A stretch of DNA of 64,000 nt, taken from assembly GCA_947561395.2 (NCBI GenBank), contig OX387191.1, forward strand, positions 1,252,501 through 1,316,500, read 5' to 3'. Numbering within the stretch: position 1 is the first letter of the stretch; each line of letters starts with the position of its first letter. The DNA is from Buxus sempervirens. Lineage: Eukaryota; Streptophyta; Magnoliopsida; Buxales; Buxaceae. A program made the translations under genes and the position numbers. Below the pieces are notes generated by a model. It made no database searches and was not told the origin of the DNA. It saw only the letters and a list, made by a program, of their open reading frames with translations. This document shows, piece by piece, positions 11,340-22,066 of the stretch.

Positions 11340-12422
11340 TGAAAAACAGGGTTTTGACTCTAACAACACCTAGAGGGGGGTGAATAGGTGTAGCACAGCG
11401 GAATAAAATTTTTCTATCAATTAAAGACAAGTCCTTAATTAATAGGCATGAACAAATCTTCAAGGTAATTCCAGAAAATCAAATAACTAATCAAAAGCAA
11501 TTAACAAGCCACCCAAATTGCAAGCAAATAATTAAAGCATGTAAAGTAAGACAAAACAAGCAATTTGGTGATGAAGAGAAAACTCTATGAGAACTCTCAC
11601 TAGAGAAAAACCCTCCGGGCTATGCAGGAGCTACCTAAAAGATCCAATATGAAAAGAAGACTTACAACCTGTAGTTCAAACGACTCAACATCCCTATGCT
11701 AGACTCTGCAACTCACAGACTTGAAAGTATCTGAGGAACTCCTCAGATTTGCTCCACAGCAACACTTCAGAACTCTGAAGATCTTCTCACACGATCACCC
11801 AAACGAACTCGCCTGGTATCCGTAGGAACTCCCACGATCAATCTCCCCAACCCGGAACTCCAAGGTAGAGGAAGGAAGAAGAAAAGAAAGGTTTTATGGC
11901 TAAAAAGATGAAAACCTAGAAGAAGGGTTTTCAGAAGAGAAAAGGATATTTAGGGCTTCTAAAACGTAGCTCTCTTAGGTTTAGAAGGTCCCTAATCCTA
12001 TTTAAAGGTTCCCCAAAAAGTTTGAAGTCAATCCGAATTGAAACGAGTAAGTTATGTAATTTTTCGTAACTTTTCGGAAATTTTGTTGTTTGAACGTTCG
12101 AATGCTCAGCAAACGCCACCCTTTAAAAATTGAACGTTCGAACGGTCAGAGAATGTTGGTCTCACGATAGTCTCGGGTTTGTCTGCAGAACATGAACGTT
12201 CGAACGGCCAGAGAACGTTGGTCAAACGCCACTCTCCAGAAATTGAACGTTCGAACAGCCAGAGAACGTTGATCAAACGTTGGGCATAACTTCTTCAATT
12301 TGACTCCGATTTTGACGCCGTTTGAACCATGTTTTCTTGGACTCAAACTAAACATTCTAAATACACTTAAACACTTTCTTTTTGACACTGAATTAAGCCA
12401 AATTAAAATATTAAACCTTATA
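11340..12422 (-). mobile_element. Solo LTR, Copia-type family
   Basis: A 1,083-bp insertion flanked by the 5-bp duplication GAAAC (11,335-11,339 and 12,423-12,427). The matching spacer after mini-MAP70 A has no insert. On the - strand it starts TATAAGG and ends CTGTTTTTCA. It resembles the LTR at 16,904-17,864, which is followed by a Copia primer site and gag. There is no internal region, so it is a recombined fossil. It carries four copies of the palindrome GAACGTTC(GAA) between about 12,092 and 12,255. It is younger than the A/B duplication. Confidence 0.85.
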
Positions 12423-13074
12423 GAAACTGTGGGGAGGAGAGGGCAACTTGGGGAAGAATGCCTTGGTTAAAAATTGCAGAGTATGATAACTTTCAGCTCT
12501 GAATTCCAGAGGAGAGAGAGGGAAGGATTTAATTTATCTATAGTTGAGCCCGTAAATGGGCTCAACTGTAGCCGATCGCTGCAGCAATCCCTAAAATAGT
12601 GAAAATTAACATTTTCATTTTTCAACGTAGGAGAGAGAAAGGATAGAACTGCTGCTTGCTTATTTGGCAAGCACACACTTGAGCTTGTAAATGGGCTCAA
12701 CTGTAAATGAATTGAATCTAAAAAAGAAAGATAAAAAAAAAGTACTACAGTTGAGCCCATTTATAGGCTTAATTGTAAATTAATTGAATCTGATAAGGAA
12801 CGAGAAAAAAAAAAAAAAAATTTTTTTTTGGCAAAGAATCTTTTAAGGGCCTTCACATCAGCTAGAGCCTTTTGCATGGAAGATCGATTGAAGCATCTAC
12901 CGATCTTTGTCACGTATCCCACTCATCCATCATGCCAACTTATCACGATGAAATGGGTTTTACCCAACCATGATAAGTTGTGTATTATTCAATGATGAGT
13001 TGAGTTGTACCCTATGATGAACTAACAGGTAACAAATGATGTTGAATTGTATCCTATGATAAGTGGGTTGTACC
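12423..13074. other. Spacer, continuation of hairpin block
   Basis: Same order of sequence as 5,165-5,815, including a slightly altered hairpin near 12,538-12,571. No gene is seen. Confidence 0.55.
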
Positions 13075-13343
13075 CAGTGGTGGAACCAAGACTCCAAATT
13101 TTGGGGGGCAAAAAAAATTTTCAATTAACACTTCTCATAAAATATAGAAATTTTAATGAGTTGGGGGGGGGGGGGGGGGGCAAACCAGAAATTTTAGAGG
13201 GGCAAAGGGGCAAACCAGAAATTTTAGAGGGGTAAAACATAAATTTCAATTAAAACATATAGGAAAAAATATATTTTAAATTAAAAAATAAAATTTTAGG
13301 AGGGACAATTGCCCCCTCTAGCTCTAAGGTGGTTCCGCTACTG
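13075..13343. mobile_element. hAT-type MITE with G18 tract
   Basis: Orthologous by position to the MITE at 5,816-6,046. The ends are CAGTGGTGGAACCA and its complement, flanked by GTTGTACC at 13,067-13,074 and 13,344-13,351. It has grown internally: a run of 18 G at 13,163-13,180 and a partial tandem copy of the GGCAAACCAGAAATTTTAGA segment. Confidence 0.8.
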
Positions 13344-14142
13344 GTTGTACCCAATGATGAATTTGGTTGTACCCAATAATGAAATAATGATACGTGGCGA
13401 AGATATGTGGACGCTTCAACCGATCTTCCAACGCTAGGCTCCAACAGAAATGGGACCCGTTGACACCTACTTCTGGCCTCTCTTCCTTTCTACAGCTCTC
13501 TTCCTTGTTGAGGTCGGATATTGCCTCCTGCACCTGAAGCTTCCAGTGAGAAAACGGAAGAAGGGATCTTAGACTTCATACTTGCCGGAACAAATAGAGA
13601 AGCCGCATAAATCTGGCTAAACTAGTAGCCGTGTTTTGAGTTCTTAGATTTCCCTTCTTTTTATTTCAGTGGATTCAAACTCTTCAATTTCTTTTTTATG
13701 GCTTCAGTCACTTCTTGTGAAGGACATGAAATGTAGTTTTGAGAAAACTCAGGACATTATTGGCATGTGCGTCCCTGATTTAGTACGTAACCAGGCAGAA
13801 TACCCACACCCCACGTGTATGACGGGCTACACGCACCATCAATATACAAATGGGCATCGTTTACGGCGTATGCGGTAGACAGCCCCTCACATGAATGGTG
13901 TGGGGTCCCCCAAGTGAATGATGGGACCCCCTAATGAATGGTAGGCCCTCCCACTGAATGTGAGGGGATGTATACAATGTATGCTGTAGAGGATGCGATA
14001 GAGCATGTCGTGGTTAGAGTTTTTTCCAACAAGTTTTCTGTTAGGAATATAATAACATATATAAAATTCACCCTACTATCACCATAAGTTTTTAGTAGGA
14101 TTGGTGTTCCATACGGTAGGCCCGCATGTAAGGAGAGTATTA
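13344..14142. other. Spacer upstream of HIPP copy
   Basis: Same spacer as 6,047-6,982, with small gaps. No coding content is supported. Confidence 0.5.
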
Positions 14143-14338
14143 ATAATGGCGTAGCTAGGACTTCCATTTAGGGTGGGCAAAATAAATCTTTGATCTAAAG
14201 ATGAAAGATGAATGGTTGTGATTAAAAGGATAGTGAGGGCAAATTAAAAATTTAGGGTAGGCAAAATTGTCTTTATATTAAATAAACAATAATTTTTTAT
14301 AATTTTGGCCCACCCTAAGTTTTTTGTAACTCCACCCT
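14143..14338. mobile_element. hAT-like MITE, second family
   Basis: Positional copy of the element at 6,983-7,183, flanked by GAGTATTA and GAGTGTTA. Confidence 0.55.
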
Positions 14339-14449
14339 GAGTGTTAAAAATATATATTAAATATATAAAGTTCACTCCTTATTATCAGCTTGCGCTGTTG
14401 GTAAGGGTGTTTTCTATTTGAGGAAAAACTATATCATGTGTGTAGGGAG

Positions 14450-15690
14450 TAGAGGTGGCAACGGGTCGGGTTGGGTCGGGTTCAGGCGGGTCATAATCGG
14501 GTTGAGATATAATCGGGTTGGGTCGGGTTCAACCCGATTAGTGGCGGGTTGGGAAAACCCCAAACCGAACCCAACCCGCCACTAATCGGGTTCAACCCGC
14601 CAACCCGATTATCTTTTTTTTTTTTTTTTTCTCCTGCGTGAGACTTAAGAGAGGGAGAGGAAGCGAAGCGTTCAAGAACAATAAAACAAATCCCCAAAAT
14701 CAAGCACATCAAAATTTTTAAATTGCAAAACACCATTGAAGCCATTCGATGTATCAAAATCATTTGAACAATCGGAAGAAAGAACAGTAAGAAAAATTCC
14801 CTCAAATGAGATCCACGGGAAACAAACTAAAACCGTTAAATCATAGGATCGTCATCTTCAAAAATAACTTCAAAGCCAAAAATCTTCAAGCCAAATATTC
14901 ATAAATTCTTGTAACCTACCCATTTTAGTTTAGCAGATCTATCTATTACGATTTGGGGATGATCCAAAAGAAGCCGAAAATATTAATAACAGATGATCCA
15001 AAGAAATTGACGAAAATAGGGTTTCGGGATGAGAGTAAATCAAACTTACCTTTCCAAATGCTTCGGGATCAGAAGAGAAGAAATTAAGATTTTTTTGGTA
15101 ATGGCGAAGAAATGAAAATGGGATGCCATGAATCGGAACAATAAATTAAACTTTGCTTTCAAAACTCAAAATCTTCACAGAGGCTCTCACGACTTACGAG
15201 TAACAAATAAATACAGTCGAATGCGGCCTCTAATGGTAACCTCTGGCGGAGAATGCTCATGCTGGACGCATGATCCTTTGAAAACAAAGCTAACGCCGCC
15301 GAAGGCCTCTCCTCCGCTGGCTTCGGCACCTTCTCCGGTCACGAAGCCACCGGTCGCGGCTCCTGCTCTGACTGTGACTCCACCGGCGTCGTCTCCATCC
15401 AACTCTGCTATTTCTCCTCTCCGACGGCTCCAGGAGCTCTATATCACTCGGGAATCAGCACTCCTCCAAAAGCCCTTTTGGAACAGCAGCGGCTTTGATA
15501 ATGCGCAAGATGCTCAAATAGCAGCTTAATCGGGTAACCCGCTGGGTTACCTGTTTATAATCGGGTTGACCCGATTATTGGCGGGTTGAGAAAACACCAA
15601 CCCGCACCCAACCCAATTAATAAACGGATCAACCCAACCCGTTTATAATCGGATTGACCCGTCGGTTCGGTTCACTTTTTGCCGGCTCTA
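14450..15690. mobile_element. Non-autonomous hAT element, 1.24 kb
   Basis: The termini TAGAGGTGGCAA and TAGAGCCGGCAA are 12-bp inverted repeats with two differences. The flanks GTAGGGAG (14,442-14,449) and GTAGGAAG (15,691-15,698) are an 8-bp target duplication with one difference. The empty site is seen at about 7,286. Both ends are made of many degenerate GGGTCGGGTT / AACCCGACCC repeats. The middle (about 14,630-15,530) is unlike the ends and is relatively GC-rich at 15,290-15,450, which may be captured host sequence. No transposase is seen. Confidence 0.8.
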
Positions 15691-15742
15691 GTAGGAAGTC
15701 ATTTTAATATACCATGATTAGTTGTCTATATGTACAAATACC

Positions 15743-15755
15743 GACGTCGACGTCA
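15743..15755 (+). promoter_or_regulatory. ACGT palindrome upstream of broken HIPP copy
   Basis: GACGTCGACGTCA, the counterpart of the 14-bp palindrome at 7,338-7,351 with its first base changed. TACGTA cores follow. Confidence 0.4.
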
Positions 15756-16256
15756 GGATCGTTACGTTGGGACTTGGATCCTTACGTAGTTTTCTACACG
15801 TACAGATAACGACGTCAGGATCCTTACGTAGTTGTGGTGAGGTGAGGGCACAGTCATGACAAGGTCGTGAGTGGAGTGTGTTAATTGTTATCTTGACCTT
15901 AAATCTCAGTGTACTGGCCCTGCATTTCTCTGCAATTAAGAACAGTTATTTCTTACTACTGTTATGATTGTCCTTGGGAAATATATTCTTGTTTTCTTCC
16001 TAAAACTGAGGCCACCAATAATGTAATTCCCAATCCCAAAAGCAAATTACTAGAGCATCAATAATAATTGAAAATGGGTTTCTAGCGTATCCTCATGCAT
16101 GGTAAACAGGGTTTATCTCATTCAATTTATATATCCTTTTTTGTTTTTTTGTTTTCACTATATAATCATGTCCTCTGCTAGGAATATTTCTATCAAGATC
16201 ATGAATTCCGGTATTCCTTCTCTTCACGAAATGTTTCTGTCTTGATTTGGTTGCAG

Positions 16257-16903
16257 GTTTCAACATTGGTGCTGAACGTGGACCTTCAATGCTCTCGATG
16301 CTACAGGAAGGTCAAGAAGACACTCACCAAATTCCCTGGTGAGCGCTCTCTCTCTCTCTCAAAATATATCTATCCATTCTTATACAGCCTTTCACTTCCA
16401 CAAATTCTGTTACAAAACTAAGAACTAATGAATAAAACTGAGTTTCTATGGATTGTTAAATTTTGGGAACATTAGAGATCCAAGTCCAGATATTCGACGA
16501 GAAGCAAAACACCGTGAAGATCAGCGGTCCCTTTTGTTGTCCACACAAGTTCGCGAGGAAACTATGCTGTAAAGCTGGGAAATCGATCAAAAGCATCGAG
16601 ATCATTGAGGAAGAGAAGAAGAAAGATCAAGAGATTCAAGACAAGACAAATCAAAAGCAAACAGATACCGAAAACGAAAAGAAGAAGTCGACCGATAAAA
16701 TTACGCCTGATCACAAACCGACTGTAGAAAGCAAGCCTCCGATTTCGTGGTTGGAATATGTCATGGTCCATGTTGCCATGGAGGGGGGCCATGTTCTTGA
16801 GGTTGTGGAAGGCCGTTGCGATGCTATGATGATTGTAAAAGGCCATTGTCATGCTATGATGGTTGTAGAGGATGTAGCGGTCAAGGGGGTGGAAGGCCAT
16901 TGC
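16257..16903 (+). pseudogene. HIPP/Pi21-like gene, no exon 1, cut by Copia LTR
   Basis: Exon 2 (16,257-16,338, CSRC) and the start of exon 3 (from 16,476) are clear. Exon 1 has been deleted: near 15,940 the leader jumps straight into intron 1, with CAATT shared at the junction. In exon 3 the basic linker is longer than in the other copies (DQEIQDKTNQKQTDTE). A one-base loss at the PPI segment, relative to 19,911-19,925, puts the Cys-rich repeats in another frame that reads VEGHCHAMM-like. The copy is then interrupted at 16,904 by a Copia LTR within the GGCCATTGC repeats. Not expected to be functional. Confidence 0.85.
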
Positions 16904-18325
16904 TGTAAGGATTATTTTGTATTGGCTTTATTCGGTGTCAAAAAGGTCTTATTAAAGTGGTCAAAGCATTTGAGATAGGTTATAGGTATTGCGGTTCAAA
17001 CGGGGTTAAGGTCGGAGTAAAATTGATAAAGTTACGACCAACGTTTGATGAACGTTCACTGACCGTTCGACAGAGAAACCCGAGAGCAGTGTTCGCCTTA
17101 CGTTATCTGGCCGTTCGAACGAGAAGAGGAAAAGTGAGTTATTGTATTAAACGTTCGAGCCGCGTTCGCTGAGCGTTCGAACGTTCATTAACAAACTTCA
17201 GTTTTAGAAGTCCGATCTTTTCTGATTTGTTTCCTTTTCCACTTCTACCTTCTCCTAATCTATATAAAGAGTGTCTAGACTATTGTGAGGGTTACCCAAG
17301 ACGTTTTAGAAACCCTAAAACGTGTGTGAGAGCAAGAGTTCCTTCATCCTCTTCCTTCTCCTTCGTTGAGCCATCAAAACCTTTCTTCATCTTTCTTTTC
17401 TACCTTGGAGTTCCGGGTTGGAGAGTTTGCTTGTGGGAGTTCCTACGGTTGCTGAGCGAGTTTATTTGGCGCTTCACTAAGAAGATATTCAGAGTTCTGG
17501 ATCGTTGCAAGGATGCAAATGTGAAGAGTTCTTCAGATATTTACATTGTGAGTCAAAGTCAGTATTGGATCGTCTGAACCACTATTGTAAGTCTTCTTCT
17601 TATAGTGATTTTCAGAGGTGGCACCTTGTCGTCCGGAGGGTTTTTCTCTTTGAGAGTTCTCTTAGAGTTTTCCCTTCGCCATCAAAATTGCTTGTGTTGT
17701 CTCTTCGTTATTTTGCAATTTTGTGTGATGGATTGTTAATTGCTCAGACTTGTGCATGGCTATTAATTAAGAACTTGTTTTTAATTGATAGAAATTTTAT
17801 TCCACAATCGGTTTCACCTATTCACCCCCCTCTAGGTGATATAGAGTCTAAACTGTGTTTTTCAATTGGTATCAAAGTGGGTAACCAGATCCTTGACTCT
17901 GTTAGTCATGGACAAGTCCTCCACTGCCCCACCCTTCTTTGATGGCAGCAACTATGCCTACTGGAAAGTTAGAATGAGAGCCTATCTGAAGGCTATAGAT
18001 GAAAAAGTTTGAGGAAGTGTTGAAAGAGGATGGAATCCTCCAACTGTAATTATTGATAGTGAGACAAAACCCAAAGATCCAGATAACTATACTAGAGAAG
18101 AGTTAATTGATGTTAACTACAACTCTAAGGGTGTCAATGCACTTTTTAGTGCAATCTCTGCTGATGAATTCAAACAGGTGTCTACTTGTCAAACCAGTAA
18201 AGAAATTTGGGAAAATTTTCAAACCACTCATGAGGGAACTGTCCTTGTAAAGAATTCAAAATTACAGATGCTTATCACTAGGTTTGAAGAACTAAAAATG
18301 GGAAATGATGAGTCTTTTGATGAAC
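16904..18325 (+). mobile_element. Copia-type element, 5' part only
   Basis: LTR at 16,904-17,864 (starts TGTAAGG, ends TTTTTCA). An initiator-Met primer site TGGTATCAAAG follows at 17,867, then the beginning of a Copia gag region from about 17,908 (DGSNYAYWKVRM type). The element stops abruptly at about 18,325, where MAP70 downstream sequence begins. There is no integrase, reverse transcriptase or 3' LTR. It is a fossil that is truncated and also broken in gag. It belongs to the same LTR family as the solo LTR at 11,340-12,422. Confidence 0.85.
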
Positions 18326-18450
18326 CAAATGCTTCCAAGCTCCCCCTTCACTTCATAGGTTTCGGCGACTTCAAAACCCTGCAATTGTAGTTGATTGCAG
18401 TCCAACATTTTTAGCAACCAAAACAATTTCTTCTTTTTAAGTCTCAACAT
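18317..18450 (-). other. MAP70 3' flank fragment
   Basis: Matches the region just after the complete MAP70 gene (about 56,632-56,765). The join to the Copia fragment shares GATGAACC, a microhomology junction. The other side passes into HIPP downstream sequence at about 18,450. Confidence 0.75.
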
Positions 18451-19150
18451 TTGCACTTAGTTATTCTTCCTCAAACAAACATCAGCAAGCAATAATGAAA
18501 ATGTCCTTGTTACTTTAGGAAATCATCAATTGGAAAGAAATCCGGGCCATACTGTAACTTGGTGGTGATTGACCCGTTTAAATTAAAAAATTCAACTAAT
18601 AGCATTGACCCGTTCAAATTAAAAAATTTAACTAATAGCTGTATATTTAATTTATTTTTTATTTATTGATTTATTTATTTTTAACTTATCAATCACAACT
18701 TTGCTGCAACAAGTCGGCATGATTTTTATTGAAAAGGATGCGAGCTCATCTTTTGAAGAGCTATAAACATAAAGGTAGATCACCATCAGTGACTATTCAA
18801 ACAAAGGAAATAATAAAATTCCAGTCTCATGTTGATGATGTAGTAATTAAAATTCCACTCACTTCCACTTTTTCTTCATCTACACATGAAGAATAACTTC
18901 CAAGGCAATGTTGATGATCACACTCAGCTCTCCCTTTTCTGTTATTAGTTTCATACACTTTACCACCTCTCTACTCAAACTAGCTCTCAAAGTTACCCTC
19001 TGATAATTAGATTACTTGAGAAGGCAACCACCCACCTATAAGGGGATGTGAGGAAGAAACAGAATCCCAATACAAAGAACAGAAGAACATGGCCCTGCAT
19101 TTCTCTGCTATTCTTAGATTCAACTTCTGATTGTTGTCGGCTCTTCGGTG
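18451..19150. other. Unmatched sequence upstream of whole HIPP gene
   Basis: A short HIPP downstream piece (to about 18,515) is followed by DNA I do not see elsewhere in the window. HIPP leader similarity resumes at about 19,091. The ACGT promoter cluster of the other copies is absent. No gene is supported. Confidence 0.55.
18568..18639. repeat. 36-bp tandem duplication
   Basis: Two adjacent 36-bp units beginning ATTGACCCGTT, with two differences between them. Confidence 0.8.
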
Positions 19151-20357
19151 ATGGCAGAAAAGGTATGCAACTCCCCCTTCTATCTTTCTGACAATTAAGA
19201 ACATTATTTCTTACTACTGTTATGATTGTCCTTGGGAAATATATTCTTGGTTTCTTTCTAAAACTGAGGCCACCAATAATGTAATTCCCAATCCCAAATT
19301 ATTATAGCCTCAATATTAATTGAAAATGGGTTTCTAGCGTATCCTCATGCCTGGTAAACAGGGTTTATCTCATTCAATTTATATATCCATTTTGTTTTTT
19401 CGTTTTCACTATATAATCATGTCCTCTGCTTGGAATATTTCTATCAATATCATCAATTCCGGTATTCCTTCTCTTCACGAAATGTCTCTGTCTTGATTTG
19501 GTTGCAGGTTTCAACATTGGTGCTGAACGTGGACCTTCAATGCTCTCGATGCTACGGGAAGGTCAAGAAGACACTCACCAAATTCCCTGGTGAGCGCGCG
19601 CTCTCTCTCTCTCAAAATATATCTATCCATTCTTATTCAGCCTTTCACTTCCATATAAAATTCTGTTACAAAAGTAAGAACTAATGAATAAAACTGAGTT
19701 TCTATGGATTGTTAAATTTTGGGAACATTAGAGATCCAAGTCCAGATATTCGACGACAAGCAAAACACCGTGAAGATCAGTGGTCCCTTTTTTTGTCCAC
19801 ACAAGTTCGCGAAGAAACTGTGCTGTAAAGCTGGGAAATCGATCAAAAGTATCGAGATCATTGAGGACAAGAAGAAGCCTCCTGATCCCCCACCGCATGT
19901 AGAAAGCAAGCCTCCGATTTACGTGGTCGGAATATTTCATGGTCCATGTTGCCATGGAGGGGGGCCATGTTCTCGAGGTTGTGGAAGGCCATTGCCATGC
20001 TATGATGATTGTAAAAGGCCATTGCCATGCTATGATGGTTGTAGAGGATGTAGCGGTCAAGGGTGTGGAAGGCCATTGCCATTGCCATTGCCATGCTATG
20101 ATGATTGTAAAAGGCCATTGCCATGCTATGGTGGTTGTAGAGGATGTAGCGGTGAAGGGTGTGGAAGGCCATTGCCATTGCCATTGCCATGGCATGATGA
20201 TTGTGAAAGGCCATTGCCATGCTATGATGGTTGTAGAGGATGTAGCGGTGAAGGGTGTGGAAGGCCATTGCCATTGCCATGGCATGATGATTGTGGAGGA
20301 TGCAGGGGTCCCGGGTGTGGCTGTGGCTGTGAAGAAAACTCATGCAAAACGATGTGA
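19151..20357 (+). CDS. HIPP/Pi21-like protein, expanded Cys-rich tail (239 aa)
   Basis: Heavy-metal-associated isoprenylated plant protein. Exons 19,151-19,162, 19,508-19,589 and 19,732-20,357 join in phase at GT-AG borders. Residues 5 to about 75 form an HMA fold with the site C16-S-R-C19 and later a KLCCKAGKSIKSIEI strand, as in rice Pi21. A short Pro-rich linker (KKPPDPPPH) follows. The tail, from about residue 100, repeats a Cys/Gly/Pro unit about three and a half times (RPLPCYDDC, then CRGCSGEGCG). The last four residues, CKTM, form a CaaX box, so farnesylation and membrane attachment are likely. Family roles are metal or partner binding; Pi21 affects blast susceptibility in rice. The tail repeats are DNA repeats with unit lengths divisible by three, so other frames are also open. 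Residue 21 is G where the sister copies have R. The promoter differs from the other copies. It lies convergent to the MAP70 3' fragment at 21,050-22,066. Confidence 0.85.
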
Positions 20358-21049
20358 AATATCTATCGTCATGAATGTTCTTTTCTATGCGTATTGGCAT
20401 GGATCCCTAGTGGTTTTGTTGTCCAAGAGATAAACAAGGCCTCGTGGTCCTATGTATGTAAAGCTTACCTATATGCTTAAGCTTTTAGGTGTGGTTTGAA
20501 ATATAATTGTATTAGTTACGGCCTTACAGGGGCTACAGCTGCAAAAATGGGTTGTGTTTTGTTGCCTGATTAGTTAAGAAATCAGACCCAAGTATGAACA
20601 GGAGCAGCAATCATCAGATATATCTCAAGCATTTAATTTCTACATAAACACAAATTACATTATATTTCATTGATGTAAAAGGCAATCCGAGACTTCTTCG
20701 CCGCCAAACATTATTTATTATTCTCCCTATTTCCACATTCTCCCCACCACAAACATATTTTTAGCAACCATAACAAATCTTTTTCATATGTACAAGAGTG
20801 ATCTGAGACGGCATGGTTGATGAACCAAATGCTTCCAAGCTCCCCTTTCACTTCATAGGTTTCGGCGACTTCAAAACCCTGCAATTGTAGTTTAATGAAG
20901 TCCAACAATTTTAGCAACCATAACAATTTCTTCTTTTTAAGTCTCAACATTTTTAAGTCCAAAAATCTTACCGTAATATCCTAGATCAAGGTTTGTGAAG
21001 AATAAATATTTACACCATAGAGAAAATTAATAATTCTAAGGGCTTGAAG
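20358..21049. other. Region between convergent HIPP and MAP70 fragment
   Basis: The 3' flanks of the HIPP gene (+) and of the MAP70 fragment (-). It corresponds to 56,007-56,862, without the 62-bp tandem duplication found there. Confidence 0.6.
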
Positions 21050-22066
21050 CTAAGCTTTTCGCAGAGAATGTATATTTACAGACCTTTTTGATAATTTTGC
21101 ATTTCTTATTATTTGCTTTGACAACACTTCTCTTTCCCTTGCTGCAGCTTCTCCCTTCATCTTCTTAGACTCAACTTCTATGGACTTTGTCAGTGCATCA
21201 ACCTTCTTTATGAGCATCTGCCAAGATACATGAGCTCAAATACTCAATATACTTTGAAGAGAGAAACAAAGAAACAGAGAAAGAAGATACCGCCAATGGC
21301 ATATCTCTACCTTGATTTCTTCATCTTTTGCATTCAAACTTTCATCTTTCCCCTCACCAGATTTTCTCAAATTGATGACCTCTTTTTGAAGCCTATCATA
21401 CAGAAATCCTGAGACCATATCTTCACTGCCACCATCTGCACTTGCATTATTTTGCAACTCTGTCTCATTGCATCCCTTTGTTGTAATTTCTCCAGAGACT
21501 ACCACCTCATCAAAGTTCTCATTGGTGTTGGCCTTCACTTCTGTATTCACCTTTCCAACGTTTCCTAGCAACTTAATTCTCGATGCCCACAAATTCTTTT
21601 TTATCATGTTTTCTCCAGTTAAATATTTCATTTTTAAGGTACCTACTCGTTTCAATTTTTCCGTTTCGGTCTCCACATTAGGCTGATGCAAAGGATGGCC
21701 TCTGTTGCTGGTAACAGAAGCCCTTGGCTGAGACGTGGATCTCTTTCTAAATGACAGAGCGCCTGACTTCTCTGTTTTTTGTGATTCATAAGATACAGTG
21801 GGATGGACTGACAAACTTGATACATGCTTTAGGCCTTCTTCAAGCGTCTTTAGCCTCAATCTCAGTTTATCCTGCAGTATAATATGCAAATAAAATCTAA
21901 TTCTGCAGAATTGAATGAGAAAGATTTCAAAATTATCCAGGTGGAAGATTAGTGATCAAATTTGTACCTTGATCTGTGCTTCAGCCTTTATTGTTCTATC
22001 TGGCAAAACTAGCTTGTCTTTTAACCGTTGAATTTCGGCCTACAAATGCAAGATTGAATTAACATT
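21050..22066 (-). pseudogene. MAP70 gene, last three exons only
   Basis: Counterparts of exons 8 (21,968-22,039), 9 (21,311-21,871) and 10 (21,050-21,217) of the complete gene at 56,863-61,136. They have the same splice borders and a 561-nt exon 9 of equal length. The frames are still open. Exon 10 has an in-frame 18-nt loss that removes TKVEDT. Similarity stops at about 22,066, inside intron 7, so exons 1-7 and the promoter are gone. It is the shadow of a duplicated HIPP(+)/MAP70(-) pair and should not make a MAP70 protein. It could only be expressed as an exon donor to something upstream. Confidence 0.85.

Noticed and set aside
15128-15529. 133-residue frame in the hAT element as a gene
   Set aside because: No recognised domain, and it runs into the terminal repeats; kept only as possible captured DNA.
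19728-20400. Long open frames on - and in the +1 frame over the HIPP tail
   Set aside because: They follow from repeats whose unit length is a multiple of three; no start context or splice logic supports separate genes.
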